Below the pieces are notes generated by a model, which was given only the letters and a program-made list of their open reading frames with translations, did not search any database and was not told the origin of the DNA. A program made the translations under genes and the position numbers. Positions 1 to 12,301 of a stretch of 64,000 nt of DNA are shown here, piece after piece. Source of the stretch: Paramecium pentaurelia. Its lineage: Eukaryota; Ciliophora; Oligohymenophorea; Peniculida; Parameciidae. The DNA lies in NCBI GenBank assembly GCA_905183005.1, contig CAJJDO010000157.1, forward strand, positions 32,169 through 96,168, in the 5' to 3' direction. Numbering within the stretch: the stretch's first letter is position 1; every line of letters starts with the position of its first letter.

Positions 1-1740
1 ACATCCCATCAATGAAATCATAAATAATAAAATTTAATATTACTATTTTTAATAAAATATTTTTTTGAATATTTTGATAAGTTAGATTAATAATAAAGAA
101 GTAAGTGACATCAAATTATTCAGAAGTTTTTTATGCTCAAATAAATTAACGTTTCTGATACACATCTATTTTTAAGAGTTATCATTTGTCTACAATCAAA
201 AGGATACTATTATTGTTTATTGTTATCAATATTTTTATTATAATATTTTAAACAACTAAATGCAAATTTAATAAGCATCAATTTTATTTGGTTTTATTTG
301 ATTTGAACAAGTCCCTGTAGAGTTTGTGCGATTGTCAAGGCTGGAGTAAAACCCTCATAATTGCTCAAACTGAGGGTAGCTCAAAGAGTCATGATTGATT
401 CATTAATTCAATTTTCTAAAAACAGGTGATATAAAACTTTGTAAGCTGAAGAAAAAAATTTTTCATCCTTGAATGCCCTAAATTTAGTCCTCTAAGCAAT
501 ACTTTCTTCGATAATGTAGAACATCTTATTCAAATTTGCATAATATGAGTATATCTAATTTAAATTATCTTAAATTAAAAACTAAATTAATTAGAAAATA
601 AATAAAAATTTTGAGTATCAAATTATATCTTTTTGATTTCTAAATTAGTTCTCTTTTTAAATACACATTAGCCAGTAGAATTAAGATAAAGTTAGTTACT
701 ATCAAAGTGATTATTATTATATTGGTCGATAGGAATTAAGTGTTCCAATTTGACAAATATCAAAATTTTGCTATTAATCATCTTAGAATGTTAGAATGGA
801 ACAAAATTTATATCTATTTCTTGAGGGAATATTTTTAGTATTGATAGAATTTAACAATTCTTTATAATGTGTTTCAATCAATAAATTGCTTACAAACTTA
901 AATATTGATCGTTTATTTCATCTAAAAAGATTATTTTTACAAGATATTGTTCTAATATAAGATTAATTTATCTACTTAATTCCTTTAGGTATATTAGATA
1001 GGCTGATTGATTATTTAAAAATAAAATAGTAGTTTCCTAATTTTAATAATGCCATAAATTATCAAGTTCTACAATCATAATCTGAATTTAATATAAGTTT
1101 GAGTTCTTTATCTAATCTAAGCGAAATTAATTGTAATTATGAATTTAATAAGAATCAAATTTGGCTGAAATTATTTATATTTTATTTAGATTAATAATTA
1201 GAGAGTAAAATTTTCTTATAAATTTTATTCTGTCTATAACTTGATAAAATGAATTTTTTTTATTGGAAATAATGGTATTAGAAAATCGGCTCTTTTTTTT
1301 AACACCTTACCACTGAAAGAGTATGAAATAAAAAAAAGATTTAGAATCATCGATAAAATATATTGATTAGTCCTAATTGCCTTTCAATATCATTTTCGAT
1401 AAGAACTTTTTATAAATTCTCCTTTTATAGTAGATAGAAAACCATTATTAATTTAACTAAATAGCCTAGACTATGAAGGTGGAAGTTTTCAACAATTATT
1501 AGGATATTATGTGAGAAAAGTAGTTTGCAGGAAGTAAAGTATTATCTTTGAAAAAAATTTGGAATTATTGATATTATATATATACATTTAAATCTTGAAT
1601 ATCAAAATTAAATTGAATACTACGTTCTCTAAGCATTTCTGTCTTGGCATCACATAACAGAAAATACTTATCTCCAATAACTAGATGATAATATTGTACC
1701 ATCAGTCAAAAAACATAAATCTAAATTAGATGGACATAGT
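1..1740. other. AT-rich region without a recognisable gene
   Basis: Six-frame reading with TGA as the only stop gives only short frames broken by TGA and no domain I recognise. A less AT-rich patch around 300-500 carries a few Cys and Trp codons on the + strand but stays open for under 40 codons. It may be another decayed gene; nothing firm can be said. Confidence 0.5.
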
Positions 1741-1990
1741 AGTTATGGTTATTCAGGATACTACTCAGGCCTGAACATCTCATAAACGGATAGATATATC
1801 ATCACTACCAGATGTAAAGGTACTTTCTCGTGAGAGAAGCATACTGTCTAGAGAGCTCCACTATGACCATCTAATTTTGCTTTTTGTTATCAAGTTTCGA
1901 TATCACACAGTCGTCTCGACTTATTCCCAAGCTCCCTCTCCTCTGACCCTTTTTAAATTACCTTTTGTCAAGATTCCAATAGATTCGTGT
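1741..1990 (-). pseudogene. Decayed WD40-repeat fragment
   Basis: Read on the minus strand, this stretch matches, base for base over long runs, the repeat unit of the intact WD40 gene at 12302-14218. The shared blocks are the segment coding the blade end (ACGGATAGA on the + strand), the TACCAGA block, the GAGAGAAGCA block and the CTATGACCATCTAATT block of the Asp-Gly-His turn. Indels destroy the frame and only one to two blades remain. It is a relic of a paralogue rather than a working gene. The identification rests on visual alignment to a gene in the same window. Confidence 0.75.
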
Positions 1991-2454
1991 TAATTCTCAT
2001 TTTTATTAAAGAGAGGCTCATTAATAATTCTGAAAACACTCATCTATGTTTGTGAAACATAATTTGAGCCCTTTTGGAAAATTCTTAGGATCGTTTAAAA
2101 ATTAAACAAATTCTTTGAAATAATTTATTTTAAATAAGATATTTATTTATCTAAAACTTAATTGCTTTTATATTAGAATAAATAATATATAATTGTATAA
2201 TAATTTAGAATTGATCAAAAAAAGTTTATCTAAAATTGACAAAATAAAGGGATTATCTGATTACAGATCTTTTGTCTCAAATTAATCGGAAAGCACTAAC
2301 TCTTATTTGAAATATTTTATTGTTTATTTCTGTCATAATGAGATTTAAGATCTTTATGATTCAATAAAATGGACATACTTAAATTGAGGAGATTTTATTC
2401 ATTTTTTACCTTATTTTCATGACTCCGAATCAAATTAGACTATTTTTATTATCT

Positions 2455-2640
2455 TAAGAATTTGCTTTATGTAATGAGCATTTTAAAAACTATGAGTGCT
2501 TATTCTTGATTTCCCTTCACTAAATATCTAGAAGCTATTTAGAAAAAATATTTATTATGTTAACATTAACAAGGAACAAACTAAGATTTAATCGAATGTA
2601 CTTTGCAAAATCTAGATGTGCCTATTCCTTATTCCTAATA
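2455..2640 (-). pseudogene. Possible TPR relic
   Basis: Two short blocks near 2495 and 2610 resemble the reverse complement of the Gln-Ala-Leu-x-Asp-Tyr part of the TPR motif seen more clearly at 5620-6900, with GTGCTTATTCTT-like runs. No frame holds for more than a few dozen codons. Weak; it could be chance similarity in AT-rich DNA. Confidence 0.35.
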
Positions 2641-2929
2641 ATCTTAAAGTACCCTAATTAAAATAAAATATTGATCACTCCTTTAATAAATTATATATTA
2701 TTCATTGGATTCAATAATTTGAATATGTGAGTTTCTGAAGTCTTATCAAGAAGATCATAATCAAGCAATCTAAATCAACGAATCGAAACCTCAAGTATTA
2801 GAAAGAACCAAAATATGATTTTGAAATTTAATTAGTTAAGAATTTCTTAAAAACGGCTAGGATTGTAATCACAAAATTTTATTTAATTAAAATTTTGGCC
2901 TTTTTTCCTATAACAAGTTCTTTCATCAT

Positions 2930-5440
2930 AATATTTGATTATTTAAACTAAAACTACTGTGTTTCATAGGTATATCAAAATGTAGCCATCATAACATTTT
3001 AAACAGATTACTCTATGGTAAAGTTAATTGGAATAATCACAATCATATCTACAAGCAAAACATCCATCTCCTCTTACTAAATTCTCATCATCACATTATT
3101 CATCTATAGTTATTATTCCATCACCACAAATAGAAAAGCTATTTTTTTCAATTAAATGATAACCAAGTTAACAAGTATACCATTTTATACCATCAACTTA
3201 TCACAAACATGACAATAATGTGTTAAACACTTATAACAAATTGGATCAGAATCTAAAGAATTATGTCCATTTCTACAATTGCATTAACCATTAGAATATA
3301 TACGGTTATGGCACTATTTAGAGTTTGCACATTATTAACATTCTATAGGACAATCATAAAAGTAATAAAAATACTGATATTAATTGATTTTGCATGTACA
3401 AGCTTTTTAAGAATTTATAAATGATTCCTAGCGAGTTAAACAGTGAAATTAAGATGAGCATGTTTAAGTTGTAGAGGGAAATATAAATCAATTTAAAGCC
3501 TTTTTATTAAAATACTAATTACTATTGCAATCTGCTTAAGAAATTTAATCATAATTGGATAGTAGCTATTTTTGGATTATGTACAAAACATTTTCACTTG
3601 TACATTTTTTTCACAATAAGGTCTACAATAATATATTGCTATATAATAATTATAAAATCCACATATGCATTTTTAGGTTCATTATTAGGGCCATAACATT
3701 CCGATTAAATAGTTAATGATGATGAATGATTTATTCTTTCATATACTCTTTTGTTTGAGATGAGTCCTTAAATGTAATAACAGGATTATTTGATCCTATT
3801 TTATATATAAATTGACCATCTTGGGGGAAGGATGGCCCAAATAATATATAAAATCCTATTGTTATACTATGATGTGGTTTAATATGTAATGCGCACTAGA
3901 AAATTTGGCTATAGCCGAAACTAATTCGCCTCCAAAAATTAAGTAGGTAACAAAATGGATTGAATATAATATATTATGAAAATTATAGTATATTTAATAA
4001 TATGATTATAATTAGGATCATTTGCAAAGTCATAGTATTCTTTAATTAAATATTTAAAATCTAAGAATATAGTATTTTTAAAAGGTGTTTAATCGTAAAA
4101 ATCTTGATAAAAAGAACCATTCAATTTTTGATATGGAGCTGCGCAAAGTAAGCATTAACCATCTCTTTATATAAAAAAAGGTTGGAACATATTTTACATT
4201 CATTTGGTATGGTTAAAAGAAATCAAAAACACAATAATTCACATAGTTTACAATTATCTGGGCAATAGCCAGAAGTCAAAGTATTCGCTCGTAAGTCCAA
4301 GTTACTGAAAGATTACTAGATATTTTAATTAAATATTACATGAAAGAGCAAAAATAAATAATAAGCCTAACAATTAGTATAACTTTAATAAAGTTTAAGG
4401 ATATCAATTTATACTAATTTGAACTTATGAAATTGTATTTATTGACATTCATTATATACCAATCCTACAAAAGTGTCATTACAATATTATAAATTTTGTA
4501 AAATCATAAAATTCCTAAAATCACTATAATTTTGAATGAAATTCTCCTACCATATGATATTTCATTAAAAAGAGTTAAAATTCTGATTCAAATTAAATAG
4601 GTTCCAATGTTATTTTTTACTTCATTTATCAATCTTGTAGTTCCTTAATTATTTTTTAAGACCCCTAAGAGATCAGATCTCCCAATATACTACATTAGAA
4701 TGGGTAACTGATTTGTATTATATGTATCTGATATAAGTTCCATTTTAACCTACTCTTCAACGATTGCTTAATCCGAAAGGAATAATTGCCGACCTTTTTT
4801 GATTAGATAAAAATTTATTTACGGAGATATTTAAAAAAATGTCGATTAAAATTGCAATATAATGAGCATCCAATTCCGGTATAAATACTGTATATATAGG
4901 ACATTCATTCCAAATGCCATCCAAATGTATTCCATAAAAACACTAAGTACATTGAGTGCATAAATAATGGTATTTAATTTTTGATATTAATAAATTTCTA
5001 ATTGAAACCTATCCATTCCGTCATTTGACATTGTAAATTTTATTATTTTCGAATCTGATTGTTGTAAAATAAAATTAATTGTTTTAATTTCTGCTTAGTA
5101 AGAATCACAAATGATTGAGAAGTTTTCAAATGAGGTAGGAGTTTAATATTAAAATAAAATTATTTCTGCTCCAAATTAAAATTTTATTAATCCCTTTTAC
5201 CAAGTACCTTGCAGAATTAATTCAAATGAAATGTGATTACCTTTCTCTAAACTAATTTTATTGTTCTGAGTGGCAGTAGGATAATCTCTATTTAAAGTCA
5301 AGTATTTTATTTATGGTGAATTGCTTGCAATCTAATTGTTATTATTTGGTCCAACTTAAGAGAATGTTGTCAAATTCTTATCATCTATCAAATTTATATA
5401 TGAACTGATCTGTTTGATAAGCATTATGAGAATTTCTAAA
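2930..5440 (-). pseudogene. Decayed Cys-rich DUF4215-type surface protein gene
   Basis: Minus-strand frames are clearly protein-like but broken. The 5' part (about 5400-4950) gives a hydrophilic beta-rich domain. It then slips frame in an A-run near 4975, after which a Cys pattern CTQCTQCFYG continues in another frame. In-frame TGAs follow around 4765 and 4230. Near 3350-3180 there is a dense Cys segment. Near 3130-3030 lies CGDGIITIDEQCDDENLVRG followed by GDGC, the hallmark of the Myxococcus-type cysteine-rich repeat (DUF4215) common in Paramecium proteins of likely extracellular location. At least four frame changes cannot be explained by 20-36 nt introns, so I call it a pseudogene. A poor assembly could mimic this. 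Confidence 0.7.
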
Positions 5441-5619
5441 ATAAAGCAAAACTTTAAATCATAGAAATCTAATTAATTAATATTTAAAAATTTTACTTTT
5501 AAATATAGGAGAAACTATTCTTTGAGTCCAACCCAACAAGCCTCTTTTTTTCTTGAGTAAGTCTTTATCTAGAATTACTATTGGATAAAAAAAAGTATTT
5601 TTTTTTAGTGAAAGTATCA

Positions 5620-6900
5620 GCATTTAAGGGATTAGAATGTATGGCCTTGTTAGTATAAAGGAGTGCAATTTTGTAATTTGCTTAATTGTTATATACAATC
5701 ATTATTCAAAATAAATTTCTATTGCGTTAAATAAATTTTTTCGCTTCTTTAAAATCTAATAAAAGGGCTTTATTATAATCTATGAATACCTATTCATTAT
5801 TTCCTTTCTAATTATATATAATATCTCTATTATATCTATTAAAATATAATTTAACATTCATTAGTATCTAATTGAATAACCTGGTTATAATTATGAGTGC
5901 ATATTCTTATATCCTCTCAATAATATTGAGTTTTGTTATATATAATTTATTCATAACTGCTGTTATGATAAATTTAAGATTTCTAGAATGTAATTCAATG
6001 GCTTTTTCATAATCTAAGAGCGCTTATTCTTCATTTCTCATCTCACTCCTCTTCATCAAATTTTTTTATTACTTTGTTATATAAAAGATTGAGAAATTAA
6101 ATGGCTTAATGAAAATCAATGCAAGTTCCTATTCTTTACTTTATTCAATATCATTGATTGATTGCCTTCTGGGTTAATTTGATATCCTTTATTTCTCCTG
6201 CCATGAAATAATGAAATAATACAATGTTGTGAGTCCATAAATTTTATTATTTAATTACAATTCATAAAATGAAATATTGAACCATCTCAATTATTAAGCC
6301 TTCATTATTTCTTTTATTCAACCAAGTCCTATTACTCAAATTAATAAAAGAAAAATCGCTCTAAGCATCAGTAAATATTCTAGGTTTAGTATAATTTAAT
6401 AGCAGTTTAAGATTAAATTACTCTACATAATATCATATACTTAAACATTCTCTAAATGTAATATTATTCAAAGTAATATTTGGTATCTCATTGATTTTAT
6501 TTATCTATCATAAGTTCTTTTAAACTTTTACAAACTGTTTTCTTAATTGTTTGTGGCCCTGTTTTCTTTAAAGCATTTGCATCAGTTAATTCAGTAACCA
6601 TTATATACTAATTCATTTGATATATTAATCTTTAATCTTTTTATTCCATAAATTATCATTCAAATAATAATAAAGCTGAATCATAAACTAGATAATATCA
6701 ATTATAATACTGTACTGCTTGATAAAGGAGTATTCATCTAAGACTTTCATCTTTTTTTTTTATGAAACATTTAATATTATTAAAATATTCTGAGAATGTA
6801 TGAGAATCAATATATTTTTTAATATTATAAAATAGTTAAAACATATTACTTTCCATAAAATATCCTTCTTAATAGAAGTTACATTATAATTTGTTATTTA
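5620..6900 (-). pseudogene. Decayed tetratricopeptide (TPR) repeat gene
   Basis: On the minus strand, units of roughly 105-125 bp recur. Each contains a version of the TPR helix-B signature (for example NNEQVFIDYNKALLL near 5800 and EEQALLDYEKAIEL near 6020). Between units the frame changes and TGA codons intervene, so no continuous protein can be assembled even when short introns are allowed. TPR proteins are a large, fast-duplicating family in Paramecium, and a dead copy fits the surroundings. The right boundary is approximate because the similarity fades. Confidence 0.6.
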
Positions 6901-7507
6901 CTATAAAACTGATTATTTTAGGCAGCTTTAAAGAGATTTGATTTATTCAATTACTCTTATTTATATTACAAAACAATCAATTAGGTTGAAATTTTGATTG
7001 TCCTTATGTTTTCGTTTAAGTCTTTAATACAATGGGCCATGATGTAATCTTTTTTTGAGGGAACACTATTTCCATACTTTTTGGCATTAAATTAAAAAAA
7101 AAGTAGTTTAGTTATTTAAACCAACCAAATACTTTTTATTATAAAATTAATTGCAATCATTTTAATTATTGCAATTCTAAAAGACAATTCTTTTTCAAAG
7201 AATTTAAATTGATAAATTCCTTTTTCCCTTTCTGATAAATCACAGCATTTATCATTATCATTTTTTAGCTAAGGTTTAATATATAGTGTTTTCTCTAAGT
7301 ATTAACCTGAATATTATTTATACTATTTTATGTCTTGCCTATTCAAATTTATGGCAATTTAACTCTTCTGTCTTTTGTAATAAATCACTTATTTGGTTAT
7401 CATTTCTATATAATTTTTTAAATCTAAATTTTATTATTGAAATTTAGATATTTATATTGATCAAAAATTATTTGCTATTTAAATAATAATTTTAATAGAA
7501 ATAGGAA
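6901..7507. other. Non-coding stretch upstream of the B-box/WD40 gene
   Basis: AT-rich, no frame above about 40 codons and no domain seen. It should contain the promoter of the + strand gene starting at 7508. No sequence motif stands out. Confidence 0.5.
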
Positions 7508-8998
7508 ATGTAGATTAGATGTACCTAAGCTGATCATCAAAATCAATAAATAATTGGATTTTGCATAGATAGCACATGCCCAAATTAAAGGCCTTATTGT
7601 CACTATTGCTTGCCTCAACATAGTCAACATCTTGACAAATTAACATATTTTGAACTTTTTAATGAATGGATTTAGAAAAGAATCATTAATGCTCAAAATG
7701 TATAAAAGAATGTTTAAGAGTGTAAATTATCTCTTGATTCCCTTCTAAATAAGTTGATTCCTTATTTGAACTTTAATATATAATAATTCTCATAAATAGG
7801 AATTTCATAGATAGATAACATGATAAAGGGCTTATGTTAATTAGAAGGTTGTGAGGAAATATTATTTAAATAAATTAAATAATCTATCGAATAAATCAAA
7901 TAGAGTATAGATTAAATATTAAAAAACATAAAGAATTAAACAAATTAGAAGGAAAAGTGTAATTAGTAATATCAAAGTGTTGACTTAAAACAATCAAAAA
8001 TAGAATAGCCATAAAACCAAAGTACTTTTAAAGCAAATTCAAACTAATTCACCTTTTAGCTCATGAATTAAAACTCAATAAGGGTTGATAATTGTTGTTT
8101 TGCTTTTGCATTTAATAAAGATTAATCTATTGTTTTAGCTGGATGTAAATAGCATATTAAAGTATTTGAAAATCAATAAGGAAAATTGAATCAAGTTTAA
8201 TTATTGAGTAAGCATACAGATGATGTACATACTTTAAATTTTATGAAAAAGACAAATAATTTTGTATCTGGAAGTAGCGACAATTCAATTATAATATGGT
8301 AGGTGATTGGAAATAATTAATGGAATTGTTAATAAATATTAAATGGTAATTCAAATTCGATAGATTGTTTATTGATAAATAATACTGATGATTTAATAAT
8401 ATCAGGTAGTTATGATAAAACAATCAAATTTTGGATTAAATATAATTAATGGATATGTTAATAAACCATTAGTGATCTTGGTTTTGTATATTCATTAAGT
8501 TTAAATGAATAATAAAATAAATTGATATCTTGTTCAAGGGATTCATAAATATTAATAATAGAATAGTCTAAGTTGGATAAATACTGGAGTGTTACATAAA
8601 AGATAAAAGTTGATGTATATGGATAACGATTATGTTTTATTAATGATAACTTATTTACATTCTAACCTTATTGTAAAGATTAAATGCATATATATGAATT
8701 GGATATTAATAATAAATAGTATAACAAAATTAAACAAATTGAAGTAAAGTTTGATTCATATATATGTGATTGTTTATTTCCATAATAATACATAAAATCA
8801 AAAAGCATACTTGTGAATAAGACTGGCAAGAAAGTGAATTTAATGAGAAAGAAACAAAATGGGGATTTTATTATTTAATAATGTATTTAATTTGGTAGTT
8901 ATAATATTTATGGACAATTAAGTGATGATGGAGAGTATTTAATCACTTGGGATTCAGGATCTAAAGAGATCTAAATAAGAAGGTATAAGGAATAATGA
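7508..8998 (+). CDS. B-box-like zinc finger / coiled-coil / WD40 protein, 496 aa
   Basis: One uninterrupted frame in the ciliate code from ATG to TGA, no intron. The N-terminus has C5, H10, C19, C24, then C31-x2-C34-x3-H38-x2-H41, a B-box-like zinc-binding pattern. A Gln/Lys-rich coiled-coil-like stretch follows (about 60-150). WD40 blades start near 180, with SGSSDNSIIIW and SGSYDKTIKFW as clear blade ends. The layout recalls TRIM-type proteins lacking a RING, a large Paramecium family; the role is probably scaffolding, with partners unknown. After the stop the same frame is free of TGA for another 38 codons, so the C-terminus may be slightly truncated relative to paralogues. It sits among relics, yet its own frame is clean. 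Confidence 0.85.
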
Positions 8999-9379
8999 AT
9001 ATTATAATATACAAATTATGAAATATCTTAGAATATTTAAATTATATGTAATATTCAATATCTATATATATTATAAAAGTGTTGCATTTACTTAAATTTA
9101 ATCAAATATTGGTGATTTTAGTTATTTACAATTATGGAGTGATAATTATTGAAATGATATTATATCGAATGAAATTCTCTAGATAATAAAAAAATAACTT
9201 AAGAAGTATCATTAAAAATAATAATATCATAGTTTTTGAAAGCAGAATATCTGGGAAAATGATAAAATTATTAGACTGACAAAAAGGGATAAAATTCAAT
9301 CTTACAATGAGAAAATTGTTAAAAAAGAAACTCAAAAATATTTTTTTTTAAATTCAGCCCTACTTCATTTCTTTTAAAG

Positions 9380-10480
9380 ATGAGATACTCAAAATTACAT
9401 TTTATGGTGAAGCTATTTTATTGTAAAAGTAGGGATATAATTTTATATTTAAAAAATAGAAACTAACAGTATTTTTTTAATATCAGTTTTATTACCTAAG
9501 AAGTTATTTGGACAATTGATAAGATGATCAACATCTTTATAAATGATGAAGGTAATTAAATTAAACTAAAGAAATATATGAGGAGGTTCAGGTTAAATTC
9601 CAAATTTTACGATCAAGAATATACTCAACCAATAATTTGGTTTAGACACTAAATTATGTTGAAATTAAAATGATTTAAAAAGTTTTTAATTGAAGCTTTT
9701 ACCAAGAAACTACTAAAGTAATAAAAGATTCCACTTATGCTATTAAATAAAGACATCAACAAAATTAAATGGATTATTAAATATTTAATTTATCATCGAC
9801 ATCGGCTAAAGTTAAAAGCTATTTGATTTTGCCCCTCTATTTTCTGATAACCAAAGTATAAGAATTTCTTACAGAATAGTGAACACTGATAGATAATTTA
9901 AAAGAATCAGATTAAAGGATTATCTGAAGATAAATAGAAATTCAATAATACAATAGAAAGTGTTATAAAAATAGTAAAAAGGCTGGTTTTAGATAGATGT
10001 AATTTTATTTATATAATATGTGATAATTGATGTTATCAGAATTAGAATTATGAATTGAAGAAAAGGAAATTAAACTTGGAGATAATCATATTATTGTAAC
10101 AAAGAATGTGGAAGCATCTAATTGCAACTTTAGATAATTAAGTGTACATCTGAATGGATCTTTTAATAAAGTAGAAAATAAAGAATCTGAAATTCATCAA
10201 ATAAATGATCCCTCTTAGTGCGATTTCCTAGTTGATTGAAATGGATAACTATAGTTCAAATCAAAATAGACATTTAAGCAATATTAATAAATATGGATCT
10301 GTTTTAAAAGGGTAATATTTACAAATTAGACTGCCGATTGAGCACTTCTATAAAACGGAAAAACTAAAATCAATCCAGAAATATTCTTAAATGACTTATC
10401 CTATTTAACATTTGTATATTTTCAAATAGAAATTAGTTTAGGAAAATTATGATAAAACTTTACTAATTTTTTCACTATGA
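9380..10480 (+). pseudogene. Remnants of a + strand gene, family unknown
   Basis: Three protein-like pieces lie in a row. 9380-9673 is an open frame of 97 codons ending in TGA, Arg/Lys rich, with KKYMRRFRLNSKFYD. About 10057-10240 is hydrophilic and Asn/Glu rich. About 10240-10480 is open for some 80 codons. They are in different frames with TGAs between, and I found no short introns that join them. Most likely a decayed gene. I do not recognise the family. Confidence 0.4.
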
Positions 10481-11319
10481 TGTAATTGCTGAAATTATTT
10501 TAGGTAGAAAACGATCAACTTCAAGAACAATCTAAAAACTTAATATATTGTTATATTCCTTCTGTTTTTTGCTAACTATATGTTGATTAGGTTAGCATAT
10601 TAAACTATATAGAAAAAGGGCAAAACTAATAATTCTGAATAAACAGATCAACACGATTATTTATAAAGGAATTATATAAGATTATTGAAATATTCACAAA
10701 GCATTCTATTCCGAATATCAATTTAGGAATTAATATTGATTCTGTATAAACACTGTTCCTTAAAGTGTAGGTTTAATTAATCCAATTTTTTTTTTAAGTG
10801 TAGATATTCATTAGACTATTTTAGATCATAAGTAATTTAGTTGAGATTACTTAATTTTTCAATAAATATTGAATAGGAATTAGAAATTGTATATTTAAAG
10901 GAAAATAAAAGCAACATAAAAATGATGTTGATAAAATGTATTGGTAAATATTTTAAGCCGAATAACTCTAAGCAATGATATTACTTCAAATTTTCATTTA
11001 TTTATGGAACTTTTAAAGAAATATAACAAACCAAAACAGCAATAAAAAACTAAAAATAATAACTATATAAACACTTAATAAGGATCTAACTTATATAATA
11101 TAGAATTAAATTAAATAAATTGCGAGGAAGAATCATAAAATATTCCCTAGTTATTTACTATTTTGTCCTAATATTTTTATAAATATACTCTTATTCATTA
11201 AAATTAATATCACGATCAGATATTTTAGACTTTTCAATTAGAGCTTTCATCAGTACTAAAAAGTCTTATTTCTTTTTAAAATTTTATGAGAAATTTATCG
11301 GGCTTTGAAAAATAATAGT
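10481..11319. other. No recognisable gene
   Basis: AT-rich with short frames only. Nothing supportable seen on either strand. Confidence 0.45.
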
Positions 11320-11935
11320 ATTGGAGACTAAGAATATGTAATTGGTTTTTCCAATATTTATTAATACATTAATATTTTATTTATTATTTAATTATATTGT
11401 TTAAATGTTAACATGTTGTTTCACAAAAGAATATTTTTAAGCATAATCTTTATAAGTGTTCTTTAATTCATTAACTGTTAGATAACTTGTATCTATAATC
11501 AGAGACTAAATTAATTCAGAAAGACTTATAATGGTTGGATGTGTACAAATTAATTTTTTAATAATTTACCAGGGCTCAAACAACCAATTTTTGCTTTTTT
11601 AATATTTGATATTTCTTAATCCTCTTAGCTTATCACAATTGTCTTTCCATCTTCAATTCCTTTTTAATATTTTTTTTGGCCTCTTCTAACTCTTTTATTA
11701 CTCCATAAACTTTCTAATCTCCAAGTTCAACAATCATTTTTAGACACAGCTGAATTTTAATCTATTTTAAATAAGTATTCTAATTAACTTTGATCTTTAT
11801 TTTATTTAGTTGAATAGATTTGGCAAATTTGTACTGCTGCTAAACCAGGTTAAATATGAATAGTATATTAAACTTATTTCAATTCAATAGATGTTTTTGC
11901 CATACTATCATAACAAATTATCATAGAAATATATA
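11320..11935 (-). pseudogene. Truncated, decayed VIT-domain gene copy
   Basis: Minus strand. Aligns by eye along its whole length with the 5' part of the intact VIT-VWA gene (compare 23540-24153), including the initiator region, the segment coding QPGLA, the Tyr-Ser-Thr and Leu-Glu-Tyr-Leu-Phe segment and the Cys-Leu-x-Pro-Gly segment. It carries indels and in-frame TGAs, and nothing equivalent to the VWA domain follows. It is a 5'-only relic of a duplicated gene about 12 kb from the intact paralogue. Confidence 0.8.
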
Positions 11936-12301
11936 TCTTTACAATTGATAAACTAAAAATTAAATATTATAACTATTAACTATAACCTTTAAAAGGAATG
12001 GTGTTTTATTAAGTTACCTTATTTCATTAAATAATGTTTCACATTTTCTTTTAAGTTCTGCTTCATACTCTCCAGTAAAATTTTGTAAAGCATTAAGATA
12101 TAATTTAGTTTCATTTAAATTTAAATTAATATATATATTATAATTACTCCCTAAATTATACTGAGTATAGATTTTTATATACTGTGGAAATTATGGACTT
12201 ACCTATCTTTAGAGGTTAAGATAAAGTGATGAACTGATAAACAAAAAAAATTTAACATTATTAGATATTGGTTATAATTATAATTTTGTTGATGATAACT
12301 T
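11936..12301. other. Short non-coding gap
   Basis: Between the VIT relic and the stop of the WD40 gene. A minus-strand frame near 12200-11950 is open for about 90 codons (FTGEYEAELKRKCETLFNEI) but has no start or context and is probably part of the same decayed material. Confidence 0.35.
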
